Assembly: GCA_017590115.1 (NCBI GenBank)
Contig: JAGGNK010009114.1
Location: 19,241,937 to 19,305,936, forward strand
Length of the DNA: 64,000 nucleotides
Direction: 5' to 3'
Origin: Montifringilla adamsi
Taxonomy: Eukaryota > Chordata > Aves > Passeriformes > Passeridae
A model generated the notes under the pieces. That model did no database searches. It saw only the letters and a list, made by a program, of their open reading frames with translations, and was not told the DNA's origin. The translations under genes were made by a program, and so were the position numbers. Shown here piece by piece: positions 36,601 to 49,930 of the stretch (position 1 is its first letter; each line of letters starts with the position of its first letter).

Positions 36601-39600
36601 AGAAGGAGCTGCCCCAGGCTGTGCTGCTGCCTCCGGGCCAGCCAGTGATGGCTTTAGGAGAGCGGCACAACTGGTTATGGCCTTGCTGCCAATCACAAAT
36701 GTGCTGCTTTGCAGGCGCTGGTAAAAAGGAAATTTAATGTAGATAAAGGCAATATAGGGGATTTGTATGCAGTAATAGAGCAAAACAATTTTCAAGGACA
36801 GATTTTAAGTATTTTTTATCATTGTGCAAATTTTCTGGAAATAGACTGAGTTCCGTTGATCACTCTGCTGCACCAGATTTAGAACACAATCACACTTCCA
36901 ATTTCAGATACATTGCTTATAATTAACTTGTTCTGAAGAGTGGAGAATCCACTCTGATGGCTCTAAACTGCAGAGAAGCTGCTTGGCAGTGTGATTGTGC
37001 CTCTCTTCTTTCCCTGTCATGGATCTCTAATTGTCCAGATGATGGATATTCTCTTAGTCCCTCATCAGGTGTTTGAATTGTCTAAAAACTACACTTGCAT
37101 TATGAGACTATTGCAGAGGTTTTATACTGGTTATATATAAATTGAAAGTGTTCAACCATCTTTTTATAGGATATAAACCTATTTTTAAAATTTACTTTCC
37201 TGTGATAGTGTTCAGGTCTCAATTTTCCCTGTATAAAGATAGGGCAACCTCAGTGAATTTACAGAGTACTTTTGGAATTATATGTGTGAATAGGGACAAA
37301 AATCTTAATGTGCATATAAATAATTCACTTGTTGATTCAGTGCTTGTAACCCAGCCATTAATATTGCCCTCCATAGTTGTGGTCTGTGAGGTCTGGTTTT
37401 GAATAACTGAGTCCCAAGGGAGCACTGCTTTGTGTCACTATGGAAATGGCTTCTGGTTTGAGGCATTCAGGCACCTTTGTTTAGTGTCTGGTTCAGAGCA
37501 CCACCACATGCAAAAACACAGAGCTCTCTCCTCCTTTGCTAAGCTGGGGAGAGAAATTCTGAGGTTGACATGAGAAAAGCAGGCAGAATCAGACTTCTCC
37601 TGCCTCTACATTTGAAATGAAGCTTGTTTGGAGAGAAAAAAATTGCAGAATTTGCAAGAAGGCAGGAAGTGAGACAGGAGGTGTCTCTGACCTGTCAGTG
37701 AGCATGTGCACATGTGTTAGTTTAGCATGACTGCCTGTTTTAGTATGCAGCTGATAGAATGGAAACCACTGTGTGCTCCAGAACAATAGCACTGGCTCCT
37801 ATTAACACACAGCTCTCATTTTTATCAGGGTGTTTTGTCCAATGCATGAGATTTTGTCAGTGCTGGTTTTTTTCTGTGCAGCATAGGTGAGTCTTTGTGA
37901 CAAAGATCCCCAGCTTTGCAGCAAGCAGAATTCTGAGCCTGCTGTTGTCTCCTCTGGAATAATGTCAAGGCTCAGTTCAGAAGTGCACGGTGTAAAAGGG
38001 TGGCTGTGACTCCTTAGTATCAGGGAATGGGATGTGCAGCCTTGATGTTAAATGTCAGCTGAAGTGAGTGCACTGTGGGCTGGAATGAAGGGTGTTCCTG
38101 CTTGGGGAGGAGAGATGGCTGAGAGCACTGGGGTTTGGCCGCTGGCCGCTGGTTATTTTGCCAGTGGCCAAGATGTATATTGACTACCAGAGGTTGGATT
38201 TGTCAATGCCCATATATCAAAGATGAGTGCACGAAGGACTGGAAACCTGTAGTGCTCCATGGTGGGGAAGTGTCTGGTACCATCTGAGTCTTACTTTCTG
38301 TTGTCTTCTTGGTTTTGTTTTAGGCTTAACTGAAACCTCTTAAAAATCAGAGGTAGGTGTTTGCTCCCACCAGAAAAGTGGCTCAGATAAATACTACCTA
38401 GTCAGGAATGCATTCAGACCATTTGTCCTTTGTGGGAAAAAAACCCCGAACCTTTTCTGACTCGGGGTGGAGAGCTGTTCCTCCCATTTCCAGGCCCCTT
38501 CCCAAAGGATTCACAGTTTTATCTGTGCTACAGCACAGCCCCTCAGTGCACACTGAGTGATGGGCACTGCTCAGGCTTCACTGCTCTGTCATGCACTGAA
38601 AACCAACCAGGAGAGAAGCAGCCCCACAGCAGTGCCAAGGCTGTGCAGCCACGCTGAAATGCCAGTCATCTCTCCCGAGTGCGCTCCCCCTTGGGGTGGG
38701 GAATTGGGTCAGTAGGTCATTTAACCATTCAAATTTAAGTTTTTTATAGACACATGTAAATGTGGGACAGAAAAAAAAAAGAAGAGATATTTCAGAGCAC
38801 AAAGCAGAAGCCGATTTGTGTGCTAACATCGGGATGTGAAAACGGAGATTATTTTGGGATGAGAATGCTGGGAGGAATGGGGCTTGCTGTTTGGACCTGC
38901 TGGACATGCCTCCAGGGTGGGGATTGGCAAAGGTACAGCAGGCAGAGAGAGATCAAAAGACAACTCAAAGAGAATTACTCTGATCTTTGCTTTTGTCTCG
39001 TGTCATGGCTAGTCTTATCCTTTGGGGGATGATTTGGGATTTTTGAAGGGGATTGGATAGGGAGAAGGAGGGACTCAGCAACACTAAATAAAGAATAGAC
39101 TACAAAGCTGTCAGGATTATTTTAATAGTAAAAAATATGGCAGATGTTGACTATAGGGGCAGTATCTTATATGCCTGCAATATTCATGGAGATCTACTAC
39201 TTGCCAGAAACCAGGATGTTTTATGGCATGAAAATTTCTGGTGGGAACGCCTCTGTACCAGATCTCTCACTGTAAGTCATTATTAAGATATATTTATCTC
39301 AGATCATGTGTGGCCCCCTAATAAGAGCCAGAAATAAAACCGTGATATCTTTCTAAATCTTTGTTTTGCTTATGGATAAGCTGAATTGAATTTCATTCAC
39401 ACAGTAGAACACATTTTTATAGTGCACCCCATATGAGTGCTTTCTGGCCAAGATGAAAAATGTTAGTTCCTGTCTGGAACTTTTCTAAAGTATAGGAATA
39501 AGTCTGGTATAAAATAAATAAAATGGTCTGTTACTTCTAGGGTAGTGAAACCTCTTTCCATTTTTCCTCCATATAAGTATTCTTAGGTGTTAAAGGAGAT

Positions 39601-40613
39601 TTTAATCTTTTGAAGTTTTAGGGAAGACAAAGCCCTTCGTCCATCCTGCTTTGGTGGCACCTCTGAAGAACTAATTTGATGGGTAAGCCATACAGACAGT
39701 TCACATGTCAGGGAAGTAATGGTGGTGAAAAATTGATTTATAAATCTAACAAGATTCAGAGAATGGTTTCTACTCATTTGAAACAAATTCCAATGTGGAA
39801 ATCATGACAGAGAGATGAATTAATGTTGACAGTGAAGAGATTCTGAATCCAAAGGGACTGTCTTGCTGACCTGCTCCTAAAGATGCTCAGCTAGAACAAG
39901 GAGGTGAAGTAAAAAGTTACTTCAATTTTAATTGAAGCTGGGGGAGACTGCTTTATTGTAGATAGCAGAGGGGCATTCTCCGTGCAATTACCTGAGGTCC
40001 ACAGAACAGGGAGATGGGGATGGATGTTATCTGAGTGGTGGGCAGGTGATGTGTTACCATTCCTGTTGATAGAGTATGTTGAGAAACCTCCTTTTGCCAA
40101 ATGGAAATAGCCAAATTGTGAACAGAAGTGTTGGTGTTTTGTTCTAATTGTGTGTTTGTTTCTGGCAGGCAAGGTACTGAAGTGTGAGGTTTATTCTTGA
40201 AAGAAATTGATTTCTTTTTAGGTGATGAATTTTTAAGTGATTCTTTGCTACAAGTTTAACAGGGAAAATTGGAGGGACCCAGGAGAACACCAAGGGGTTC
40301 CCTGCTTTCCTCTGAATCTTGAGGGAATAGAGACTGTGCTAGGAGGTGGCATCACAAGATGTGATGCTCTCACTGAGAGCATTTCCTGCACCACTCCCAC
40401 ATGGGCTGGTGCACAGGAGCTGATGCAATGCAGCATGTCAGGGAGGAAACCTGTATTTCAAAGGAGCAGCAGCAAAAATTTAATTAAATCTCTGCATCCT
40501 TCCTCAGGTAGCAGCAGTGCACTGACCATGCTAAAATGATGTGGCATATCTTCCTCTGTATTTTTTCTGCCAACAATCAGTTTGTTTGTCAGAGATGGCC
40601 TTTCACTGATGGC

Positions 40614-40636
40614 AAAAAAAAAAAAAAAAAAAAAAA
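40614..40636. repeat. A-homopolymer, 23 units
   Basis: Twenty-three consecutive A, the longest homopolymer I found in the window. The sequence before it does not resemble a retrocopied transcript or a SINE that I know, so I call it a simple repeat. Length in a single assembly may be inexact because such runs are error-prone. Confidence 0.9.
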
Positions 40637-43600
40637 GTTTGCTGCAAATCTGGAGGTCCTGTGATGTATTAGTGGTACATTTACCTTTTTGCAGCAGCCT
40701 GTGTTGCATTTTTGTCATATATTACCAGACAAAAAGAAAGATTGTTATGTGATTTATATGCAGCACTGCATTGTGCTCAATATTCTGCTGTGTATGAATT
40801 CTTAAGCTGAAAGATCAAGAGAACATGGGCCAAAATTTTGCCAAATTTTCTTCTGTTAAACATTATCTCATTCTGTGAACAGTCCCATGCTGCTCCAAAT
40901 GGGCTTCAGGAAAGGTGTTATAACCTATCTTCACACTGATGGAAAGAAGAGCATAGCTGAGTCAGGGTAGTGGTTGTGGAAGAAACGGAATGGAAATGCT
41001 TTGCTGTCTTATTTAAAGTAGGTTTCATAAAAATATAGGCACAGAATTCTCACAAGTTTATTTCTGCTTTTGTTTTTAAGGCAACCATGATGCCAGTTGT
41101 ATTTGGTGCTGGCTTTTCCCAGTGCTGCTGACAGTCCAAAGCCTTTTATTACTGTTGTTGCTGTTGTATTTGAAAACTCCAAACCATGACCATGATATTA
41201 AACCCAGAATGCCTGGAGTTATTTCAGTTCTAGAGACCAACCAGACTTGATAAAGCTGTCATGATTGCACTCATGTCTGTAGGGCTCAGGAAAGATGTGA
41301 TCTGAGCTTTTGGGACAGAAAATAATACCATGCCCTCCTGGACTGCTGTTCACCTTGGAGCTGCTCCAAGTTTATTTCTCCATCTGCATTCCCTTTTGCC
41401 CCTACCATAAAGAAGTTGTGGTGCTTTGCTGTGAACCACCTGGGTTTTCTGATGATATTAATCATTTAAGAAGCTTTCAAAATGAGCTGCATTTCACTCC
41501 TGACAGTCTGCCTTCTTGTGCTCCCTTGTCATTTCCACAAAAGAAAATGCTTTGCTCATTTTTTGCTGAATTTCAAAGGCTCAGTTACCATTCAGTCACT
41601 TGAGCAGCTCTCAGTTGTACACTCTGCAAGTTACTCAATTATGAAATTGGGCAGTGATAATTCTGTTTTAGTGGTACTCACTGTGCTGGATAGCACCAAG
41701 CAGTATGAGTTTGGTTTCATGTTTGGCACCAGAAGTACTGTTTTGTTGTCTTCATTGTCCTTCTTTCCTTTCTTCTGCTCACTTTCACATTCCTGTTCCT
41801 GTACAAGGGTGTTCCCAAGTTAAAGGACCAAGCTATTTTCATGTATATTACCAAGGACAGAATACTAGAATAAAACCTAGCCAATAATGATCAATTACAG
41901 ATATCTTCCCTAATTCTTGTAGATCCTTTTAAAGACCACAAAATATTGGAACAGCAGTATTTCATCATCTCATTTTAATATTCTGGTTGGATATGCTTTT
42001 ACCAGAAGACCAGTAAGGTGTCAGAAAATAAAAACTGAAATATCCTTATAAGCACAAAATGAGCCTACATGTAATTTGCTTTGCCAGCTGTCCACCTCTC
42101 TTGGCCACAGGATGACACTGAAGATGGCTGAGAAGTGGAGATCTTTGCCAAGCAAGCTTTTGTTCTTTGTGTACTTGTACTATTTACACACAGATGTGCA
42201 TCTCTGTGTCTTCATATACTTAGATTGGATGAGATGTGTGATTTTAAATGTAATTTAAAACATTGTTTCACTATATATTTCACTGGCATTTCATTGAATG
42301 ATGGTTGTGATCACACTGGAGTTAATTAGCATGATTGTGGTAATGGAAGTGTTTTCTGTGTGATGTATGAGTGCACTACTGATTGAGATGAGCAATTGGT
42401 AGGATGAAATACACCATAGCCAATGATTTTTTTTTTTAATCTAAAGTAAGCACTCAATATGTAATAGCACAAAGAGGAATTCTTTTAGCTAATGTATTCC
42501 TAGCTATTAATTCTAATCTTGCTTATTTATTAGTTTGAAGGTTTGAGGTAGCTTTTAATCAATTTGTCTGGCATTTCAGCAGTTGATGTAATGTGTGTCA
42601 CCCTTTTAAATTCAAATAATAAATTCATCTTGGTTTGTATGTGAAACCTGAGGGAAAATCATAAATAAAAGTAACAATACACAGAAAAATATCTGGTCGT
42701 TCACAATGGTCAGTGAGGATTTGGGTTGTATCCACCTTGTCATTCCTGGGAATGTTTCATATCTAATAAATACTGAAAAATGCCATATGTTTGTATTTAA
42801 AACATATATATACACAATATATTATACATAACATTTTATACAATTCACTGAAATAATGGAATTACTGGAGGTGTAAAGTAGTCATTAGTATCAGCACGAT
42901 ATCAGTGCAAGGAGAACTGGGGTGAAATTATGACGAGAAAAACTAAAGATGAATTGCCATGTTTAAGGGAAGAACAGTCTGAAGAAGAAGGTGCTGATGG
43001 AAATTTCATTGGCCTGGATATTTTTTTGAAAGGTCTGAAGAAGTTTCCATTCTAGTTTATAGTGGGGAACAATCTTGTACTGACAGAGTGAGTGGCTGCA
43101 TTACCTCAGAGAGATATTCTGCCTGTAACTTCTGTAACTGTAATTCCTGGTGAGTCTGTTTTGAATTAGAACCACAGAGTACAAGTAAGAATATAAGTCT
43201 TGATTTGATTATGTGCAATTCAAATGGAATAAAATCACAACTTATATTAGATCATCACATGCACTTAGCCTTTGCCCTTCTTAAGGGAGGAGGAATTTTG
43301 ACAAAGATGGATGCTTCCTTAAAGCCCAGATTTATTTATCAAAGAAATGTTTCATTGTGGTTACTTATTTTAGTTTTAGAATATCAAGTTACTAAAGATA
43401 TAATTCTTCACAAAGACCTGAATGTGAGATCACTTAACCTCAACAAATAGTGGAGCTAATTTTAATGAAGTAGCTTGAGCAAAGAATCTGATAGCAGTAA
43501 CTGAGCTTTATAATTAAGGATAACAATAGTTTATAAGGCTTGACAAGAACTGCAGAATCAGCTCTGTAATTACAGTTTTGCCAAAGTGAATTGTGCTGTA

Positions 43601-44625
43601 GTTTCTTTGGGCAGGAGTTCTACTCACTGTCTATGCACAGAACAGGTACCTTTCCTCCAGAGTTCTATTTTTAGCTCTTTGCCATTTTTTCTCTCCTGTG
43701 ATCTTGGGGAGATGGTTAGAAGGCTGACCCAGTTCTCCCTGAAGTCAGTAAAATCCTTTTTACTGTTTTCAGTAAGAGATGGATCAGGCTTTGAACTTTG
43801 TCTCAACTTCCCAGCAGGAGTGCTGATACAGACATTTCATCGTTGGTACTGGAGAGTCAAGTCACGACTCTAAAGAACATAAAGGAGATATCACATCAGA
43901 GAAAGCCTAATAAGTCTCCTGAACTTCAGCCCGCAGGCATAATGAGGGATACACATCACTTGTCTTTAGTCAAGAATATCAGATCTAAGCTAGTCCTCTT
44001 TCTCTCTCTAGTTGGTACTTCTGGCCTTCAGAGGTGCCTTCTCTTCCTTGCCTTTTCCATGGTAAAACCCAGGTGACAGAGCTCTCTGAATCAATACAAG
44101 GAACCTTTGCCTGGAACTGCCTTGCACAGCCCCAGAACTTGGTCAATATAGACTAGTGCTACCTTATTCCCCTTATCTCAACCTCTACTTGGGAAGTGAG
44201 GTCTGGGGTATGTAGTTTGTGTTTAATGGGATCATGTACCTGATCACCTGCCCAGTTCCCCCCTCTACGTTTCTCCTGATGTTTACAACAAACATCTTTC
44301 TCTGGATACACTTTGGAGAACTTGGAGACTGTTACCATGAAAATCCCTCAAATACAATAAACAGCTGTAAAATAGTATGCAGGGGCAGATTGTTCTAGAA
44401 AAAAATTGTCCAGATTAAGGGCATGAACTCTGCCCTGGACTATCACTAGACACAGCTATTTTCAATGTAATCAGCCTAAAAACATGCAGCAATAAACTAC
44501 TTACATGTGCAGTTCCTGGCAGTAGATAAAAACTACATGGAATAATTTTCTGTAAATGCACATGGGCCAAAACCAAAATGCTGTGCTAAATTGAATGATA
44601 CCTTAAAAATGTGAGGAAGTTCACC

Positions 44626-44626
<1 letters not shown>

Positions 44627-44666
<40 letters not shown>
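44627..44666. repeat. AGAT tetranucleotide microsatellite, 10 perfect units
   Basis: Ten uninterrupted AGAT units (40 bases). Long pure tetranucleotide arrays are usually length-polymorphic in vertebrates, so this is the most likely variable marker in the window. It sits about 3.5 kb before the next coding exon. Confidence 0.95.
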
Positions 44667-47600
44667 TTCCTTGTGTTTGCAGGTTTCATGATTGAAATAG
44701 GTCATTATGCAAAGATTGGTCTACAAAGATTATTAAGAGATATAAGGTGGAAGTTGGTTTTGTGCATGAAAAGGTGCAGAAGTGTGGAATGACAGTCAGC
44801 AGTTCACTGAGAATTTCAAGGGTTTGCACATGACAGTTGTCTCATGGGTTAAGGAATACTGAGAAAAAATGCCACACAACCCTAAAATTTCAGAAAGCAT
44901 ATAATTTTATAACTCATAGATTATTTTTTTCTGCCAGATCTCAAAAGGGCTGGGAATCTGAGCAACCTCTTCTGGATGGGGATGGTGGGACAAGGAGGCA
45001 TTTCATGCTTTTCTTCATTGTACAACTTAATTCTCTCTTGGATTCTCACCCTGCCTGATCCAGGGTTATGTCACACCAAAAAAGTATAAAGTGCTTCCAA
45101 CAAATAAAATAAGGGTCTGTACCCCAAAGAGCTTACTAACAAGACAGCAAGCTCAGGATGAAAATGTAGGGAGCAGGGAAGCAGTGCAGCATTATAGCAC
45201 CAACCAGGATGAAGCTCTCAGCTTCAGCAGCACTTTGGTTCAATGCTTGTAGAGAAATAGATGTACATGAAAATATTTGATATGTGTAACAACATCTGGT
45301 GTGATTTATATGCACTTTAAGCAAACAAACAGAAGAGAAGTAGAGCAAGCCCTCAGCAAATGAGTAACCTCTGGCTTATTTGGCCTGTGCTGTGTGTACA
45401 TCTCGACAGTTGACGAGGGAGGACAGTCCTTTCATGAGCACATCAAGCTCAGGAGTTCAAGGCAAGGGTGGATAACTCCCAAATGTGGCTGCCTATCTGA
45501 AATGTATCTAAATCTCTTAAATCTGCAACAGTGAGCTGGAAATCTTTCAGCACCAGGCCTTCATTTTAGAATGGCAGGAATATAACCATTAGTTGTTTTT
45601 CCTATCATAAACTGTACCTGTTTTAAAATCCAGACACTTACCTGTGACCTCAGTGGACACAGACAGAAAAAGAAGGTGAAGAAAAATGTCTCCATACTCA
45701 AAATGTGCTGTGTTCAAGCCTTTTGTGCATGACACATTTATACAAACACATCCAAAATGAGGTATGCATTCTTCATGGAAGCTGGCAGTGCCTGTCACAG
45801 CCCAGAGAAAACACTGAGTGTGGCTCCTTCCACACCCAGTCAGCTTCCCTGCAGAAAATCCCTTTTGCCTTTGGAGAACCTTGTGCAATGCAAAGGGGCT
45901 ACTACATCTTTTTTTTTTCTTTGTGCAGTGAGGCCAGAGCCTCTGTTGAGGCCAGTCTACATTCTTTCTCCCCCAAAAGTCTAGGGTCCAGCCTACATGC
46001 TTTTCACCAGTGTATTTCCATCTGGTCATTGTACCTGTGAATTCATCTCCTCCACAGGTAACTCGACATAGCACATGTTGGAGTCAGTAAACTGTGTGGC
46101 TTTCAGCAGAGATGGACCTAAATGGGTCAGGGACAAATGCAGCAAATCTGTGTCCATACTGTATTTCAAAAAAACTGTTTTATGTCCCAAATCTGTGCCA
46201 CAAGGAGAGAGGGAAGGCATTTACAAGTACACTAAATAATACATATAAAAGCAGGAACAGTCTTGTGCTCAGGGAGCTGGTCTGGTGTGTGAGTTGTTGT
46301 AGTGGTAATGTGTGAAAAGCACTGGTGTGGACTAGACTTTGAAAAAATTGTGCTAGCTTTGGCATCTGCTCCAAATACTATTGGAAGAGGATGATTCAGA
46401 AAGGATACTGTTATGTAAAACTGGACCCTAATTCAGATCACATTAAATGGAACATTTTTTACAAACTCTCAGCTAAAGAGGTTTCCAAAAAATTATTATT
46501 AAAGCATAAAATTTTGCTGCTGTTAACAGCATAACCATTATAGCAGTAGCTTGAAAGTGAGGGAATAAAAATTTACTATTGGTAACAAAACTGTCTCAAA
46601 TATGTTCTTCACAGTCCAAAAGGAGAAATGCAAATACCGGATATTTATAGTCAGCCCTCAGAAACTGGGAAAATGAACAGTGAATGAGATGTTTTCTTTA
46701 TGCTTTTTTATAACTGGAAATATTTTCCTCCATTAAACACTTGGAGGTCAGTGCTCCATCTCTGTACTGAACATTTTCTCAAACAACAACTGTTGACTGC
46801 AGTAGGATATTATCTAAGTAGGAGCAACATGGCTTGATCCATGGTTTTTATTTTTGACAGTGTTTGTGTAATGTCAGAAATATGTGTGTGTCCACTGTGT
46901 TAGAGGTATTTTGTCTATATGCACCAAGTTAATGCATTTTTAAACTGAGGAGGATTTTGACAAGAAAGGTGCTACTATTCTACTATTGAAGCAGAGGTTA
47001 AAATTCCCAGTGAGAGTAGCCTCAAGCCAATGCTAAGCAGTTCCAAAGATCCAACTAAGTAATGGAAACACCCTGAAGCTGATATCTTTGTCTCTCCTTG
47101 TTTTTGTTAAGTGTTGAATACCAAAGAGCTATTGGCCTCATCTTGAGTGAAGAAAGCTTTTATATGACAGCAAGGGCTGGCTCTCTTTAGTTTACTCAAG
47201 CTGACTAAGGCATAGCCCCATGGTTCTGGAGAAGATGGCTGCACTCACTTTCCATTTTTCCTGTTATTCATGAGACTCTGTGCTGTATTAGTTGAGTGGT
47301 GTTTTCCAGACATGTGAAAAAGAGAGAAAGAATGGGTGGGTAGCTTGAAACCTGAGGCAAGTTGGATGGATTTCCCCTTTCTTACTTGACAGTCTGGCAT
47401 ATCTTGGGTACATTAATTTGCTTCTGGGTTCTTCTGTTCCCTCTCTGTGAAGCAGGAGTCCTACACCTCATATCATAAAGGCCATGGCTGTGGGGTAAAT
47501 CTATTCAGGATAATGCAGTGTTCAAATTCTTGTGTAATGCAGGGCAGGTACATGCCCTGGGCAAACTGGAGCTGAGCATTGCATACTGGCAGCTGCAAGC

Positions 47601-48172
47601 AAATCACATGGACTCACTCCATCTGGAAACATGATGCAGAACAGTAGACAAGAGCAAAAAAACATAGAAGGATCTTGAAGACATGGTCTATCTCACAAAA
47701 GCCAGTGAAAGGCAAATGTTTCTTGGGGCTGAGACATCTCGGGCTAACATGATTACACAGTGTAATGTGAGAGCAGTTGGGAGGCCATTGCAGCGAGCTG
47801 GTGGCTGAGTGTCACGTGAGGCACTGTAGCCTTCTGAGCTGGTGAGTCCCACTTGCTTCATGCCATTATCTTTGAGAAATTACAGGGAACTTGGAAAGAA
47901 ACAAATGGGAAGTCCTATTGCCGTGCCTGGCAGGATTGGGTTGAGGTGGTGTGTTCCAAATAAGAAATAATTTAATGTGTACTCAGGCATTAGTCTGTGT
48001 GGCTTTATACGTTCTCCTTTCACAGATGGCAATGCCACTAAGAAATATTGTTATTGTTTTAAAACCCTGGTAATACTTGCTTTCATGCCATAAGGATAAA
48101 CAGCCTCTTTCAGGGATTTACTTGCCACAGTTGTATTACTCATACTGTGTTTCTTGCTTTGTGTGCTGGTAG

Positions 48173-48364
48173 AATACGTACACCAATGCAGACAAGCTCT
48201 TGGAGGCTGCAGAGCAGTTGGCTCAGACTGGGGAATGTGACCCTGAAGAGATCTATAAAGCAGCCCGGCATCTGGAAGTTCGGATTCAGGACTTTGTCCG
48301 GAGGGTGGAACAGAGGAAACTTCTTTTGGACATGTCAGTCTCCTTCCATACCCACACCAAAGAG
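48173..48364 (+). CDS. KALRN: KALRN coding exon, rest of spectrin repeat 4 (recalled exon 10)
   Basis: The exon has 192 bases and 64 codons, phase 0 at both ends. It begins NTYTNADKLLEAAEQLAQTG and ends MSVSFHTHTKE. It completes repeat 4: EEIYKAARHLEVRIQDFVRR followed by VEQRKLLLDMSVSFH forms the long C-terminal helices. KAARHLEVRI is the kalirin version; TRIO as I remember it reads QAAHQLEDRI. The acceptor is GTGCTGGTAG ending at 48172, with T-rich sequence before it. The donor is GAG|GTAAGA at 48365. A 136-codon minus-strand open frame overlapping this exon is a shadow of the coding sequence. The exon call is secure. Confidence 0.96.
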
Positions 48365-49849
48365 GTAAGAGGTGCACGAGGGAATTTTGCTGTGTATTGT
48401 AGAGTGCTGCAAGAGGCTGTCTCTGAAAACTCAGATAACAGAGAAAAGGCATATTCACCACACAGGACTGATATTATCCAGTTCATTTCATGCATGTGAA
48501 TAACTGTTGTAAAGAGGAAATAAAATGTGAATGAAACATATGAATGTTACAGTACACTAAAATATAGCAACACTATCTCAAGTGGTGCTTAATCACAACT
48601 AGAATGTATTGTTAGAAAGCAAGAATTCTCTTGTAAGAATGTGAGTTGATATTAACACTTTAAGTACAAACATGCCAGCAGCGTGATCCTCTGAGTCTAT
48701 TTAAATGTACCATTAATTAATGTATGCAATACCATTATGTGTTACTAGAAATCTTACATTGTTTAATGAGGCAGACTTCAAAACAACTGCTAAAGAAAAA
48801 ACAGCCACATACTCATACAGTGAATCAGTGAGGACCTGAATAAATGCTGTTTAGTGTAATTGAAAAATATCCAGAGATAAGACTGACTTGCCAGAGGAGA
48901 TACAGTGGACAGGACATCAAATGGGAGGCCACTGGGGATGTAATTAAAGCATACTTCACATTTTCTGCAGTCCAAAGGCCATTCAGTGGTGAGTGACTTT
49001 TAAAGATAGGGTTTCTGCTGAGAGAGATGGAATTAGTCAGGATGGTTGTTTTCATGCTCTGCAGCATCTGCTTGTGAAAGCACACTTGATCAGGAAGATA
49101 CTCTGAGAAGCTGAAAGCTTTGCCTCTGCTTGTTGATTTGCATGTTACAAACAAGTGGCATATATCAGGCTTCAGGGTGTAGGGGAGCCCCTGAAGTAGA
49201 AGGTACATGCATACAATTATTTATATGTGCATGGAAGATGGAGTTTACAGCATGTACATTATAGCTGTTGGTACATTAAGGTTTTCCTTTTACATCCTGC
49301 TTCTGCAATATACTAAAATATAGTTAACTCTCAGCTTGTTCTTCCCAGAGTTGCTCAAACACTTGCAGCTATGCTGGTTTGTCACTGGGGAAACTTAATT
49401 GGTTATTTCCTCTGTAAAAATTATTTCATAACAGTTTCCTGCTGTGATTAACCTTGTTTCACCTATGCAGGTGATGACTAGTAAAAAAAAGATAGTTAGT
49501 GGTATTGTGTAGTCTAATTTGGCTTTGGGAAATAAAGCCTCCCTGTATGAAGGAATTGGGATTGCAGTGCATTATACTCTTGTTCTTCTTCAACAGGAAG
49601 GGAGTTTGCCTGCTCCACACACCTGGTTTTAATGAGCTCTGTTTTGGTGAATAAAAATGCAGATGTGTTAAAAATTAACACTTTCTAAAAATTACTTAAA
49701 AAACCTGTCTTCTGTACTAGCATCAATGCTGTTCTCTGGATGTTAAGAGTAAATGCTAAGTATTTGCCTCATTAATGTTTTCCTGTGAGACAGATTGGTT
49801 CTGTGATGTGTTTTTGTAAGGTTCAGTAATTAATTAATGTCATTTTTAA

Positions 49850-49930
49850 GGAGATCCAGATTGGACAGACTCTGGGTGCCTCTCTGCTATAAAAGTCTCT
49901 TCCAACCCAAACTATTCTATGATTCTGTGA
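49850..49930 (+). mobile_element. CR1-type LINE 3' tail, truncated
   Basis: The end reads GTCTCTTCCAACCCAAACTA followed by TTCTATGATTCTGTGA. This matches the CR1 terminus (GTCCCTTCCAACCCAAACCATTC, then ATTCTATG repeats). About 80 bases are recognisable, in the same direction as the gene. There is no coding capacity. Confidence 0.88.

Larger units (their letters stand above)
28756..48172 (+). other. KALRN: KALRN intron within spectrin repeat 4
   Basis: The intron is 19,417 bases. Contents I can name are a TTA/TTG run (29244-29265), a CpG-bearing patch with a CTCF-like motif (about 33.1-33.42 kb), a TG run (33607-33620), a GC-richer stretch with a 130-codon open frame (about 35.04-35.64 kb), a second patch with scattered CpGs (about 38.0-38.85 kb), a 23-A run (40614-40636), an AGAT microsatellite (44627-44666) and a stretch open in more than one frame on both strands (45589-46074). 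The rest is unremarkable AT-leaning sequence. I recognised no exon, retrocopy or RNA gene and, unusually for this length, no clear CR1 copy. Confidence 0.85.

Noticed and set aside
40614..40636. Poly(A) run as the tail of a processed pseudogene
   Set aside because: The sequence before it shows no intronless coding sequence or polyadenylation signal at the right distance, and I see no target-site duplication.
45589..46074. Longest open frame in the window (161 codons, minus strand), overlapping a 111-codon plus-strand frame
   Set aside because: I recognise no domain, there is no splice or promoter context, and a stop-poor patch open on both strands fits chance in a window this long. It contains Lys-rich low complexity from a T-run. 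It would need expression or conservation data to be called a gene.
48051..48461. 136-codon minus-strand open frame across the fourth exon
   Set aside because: It is the antisense shadow of the KALRN exon at 48173-48364.
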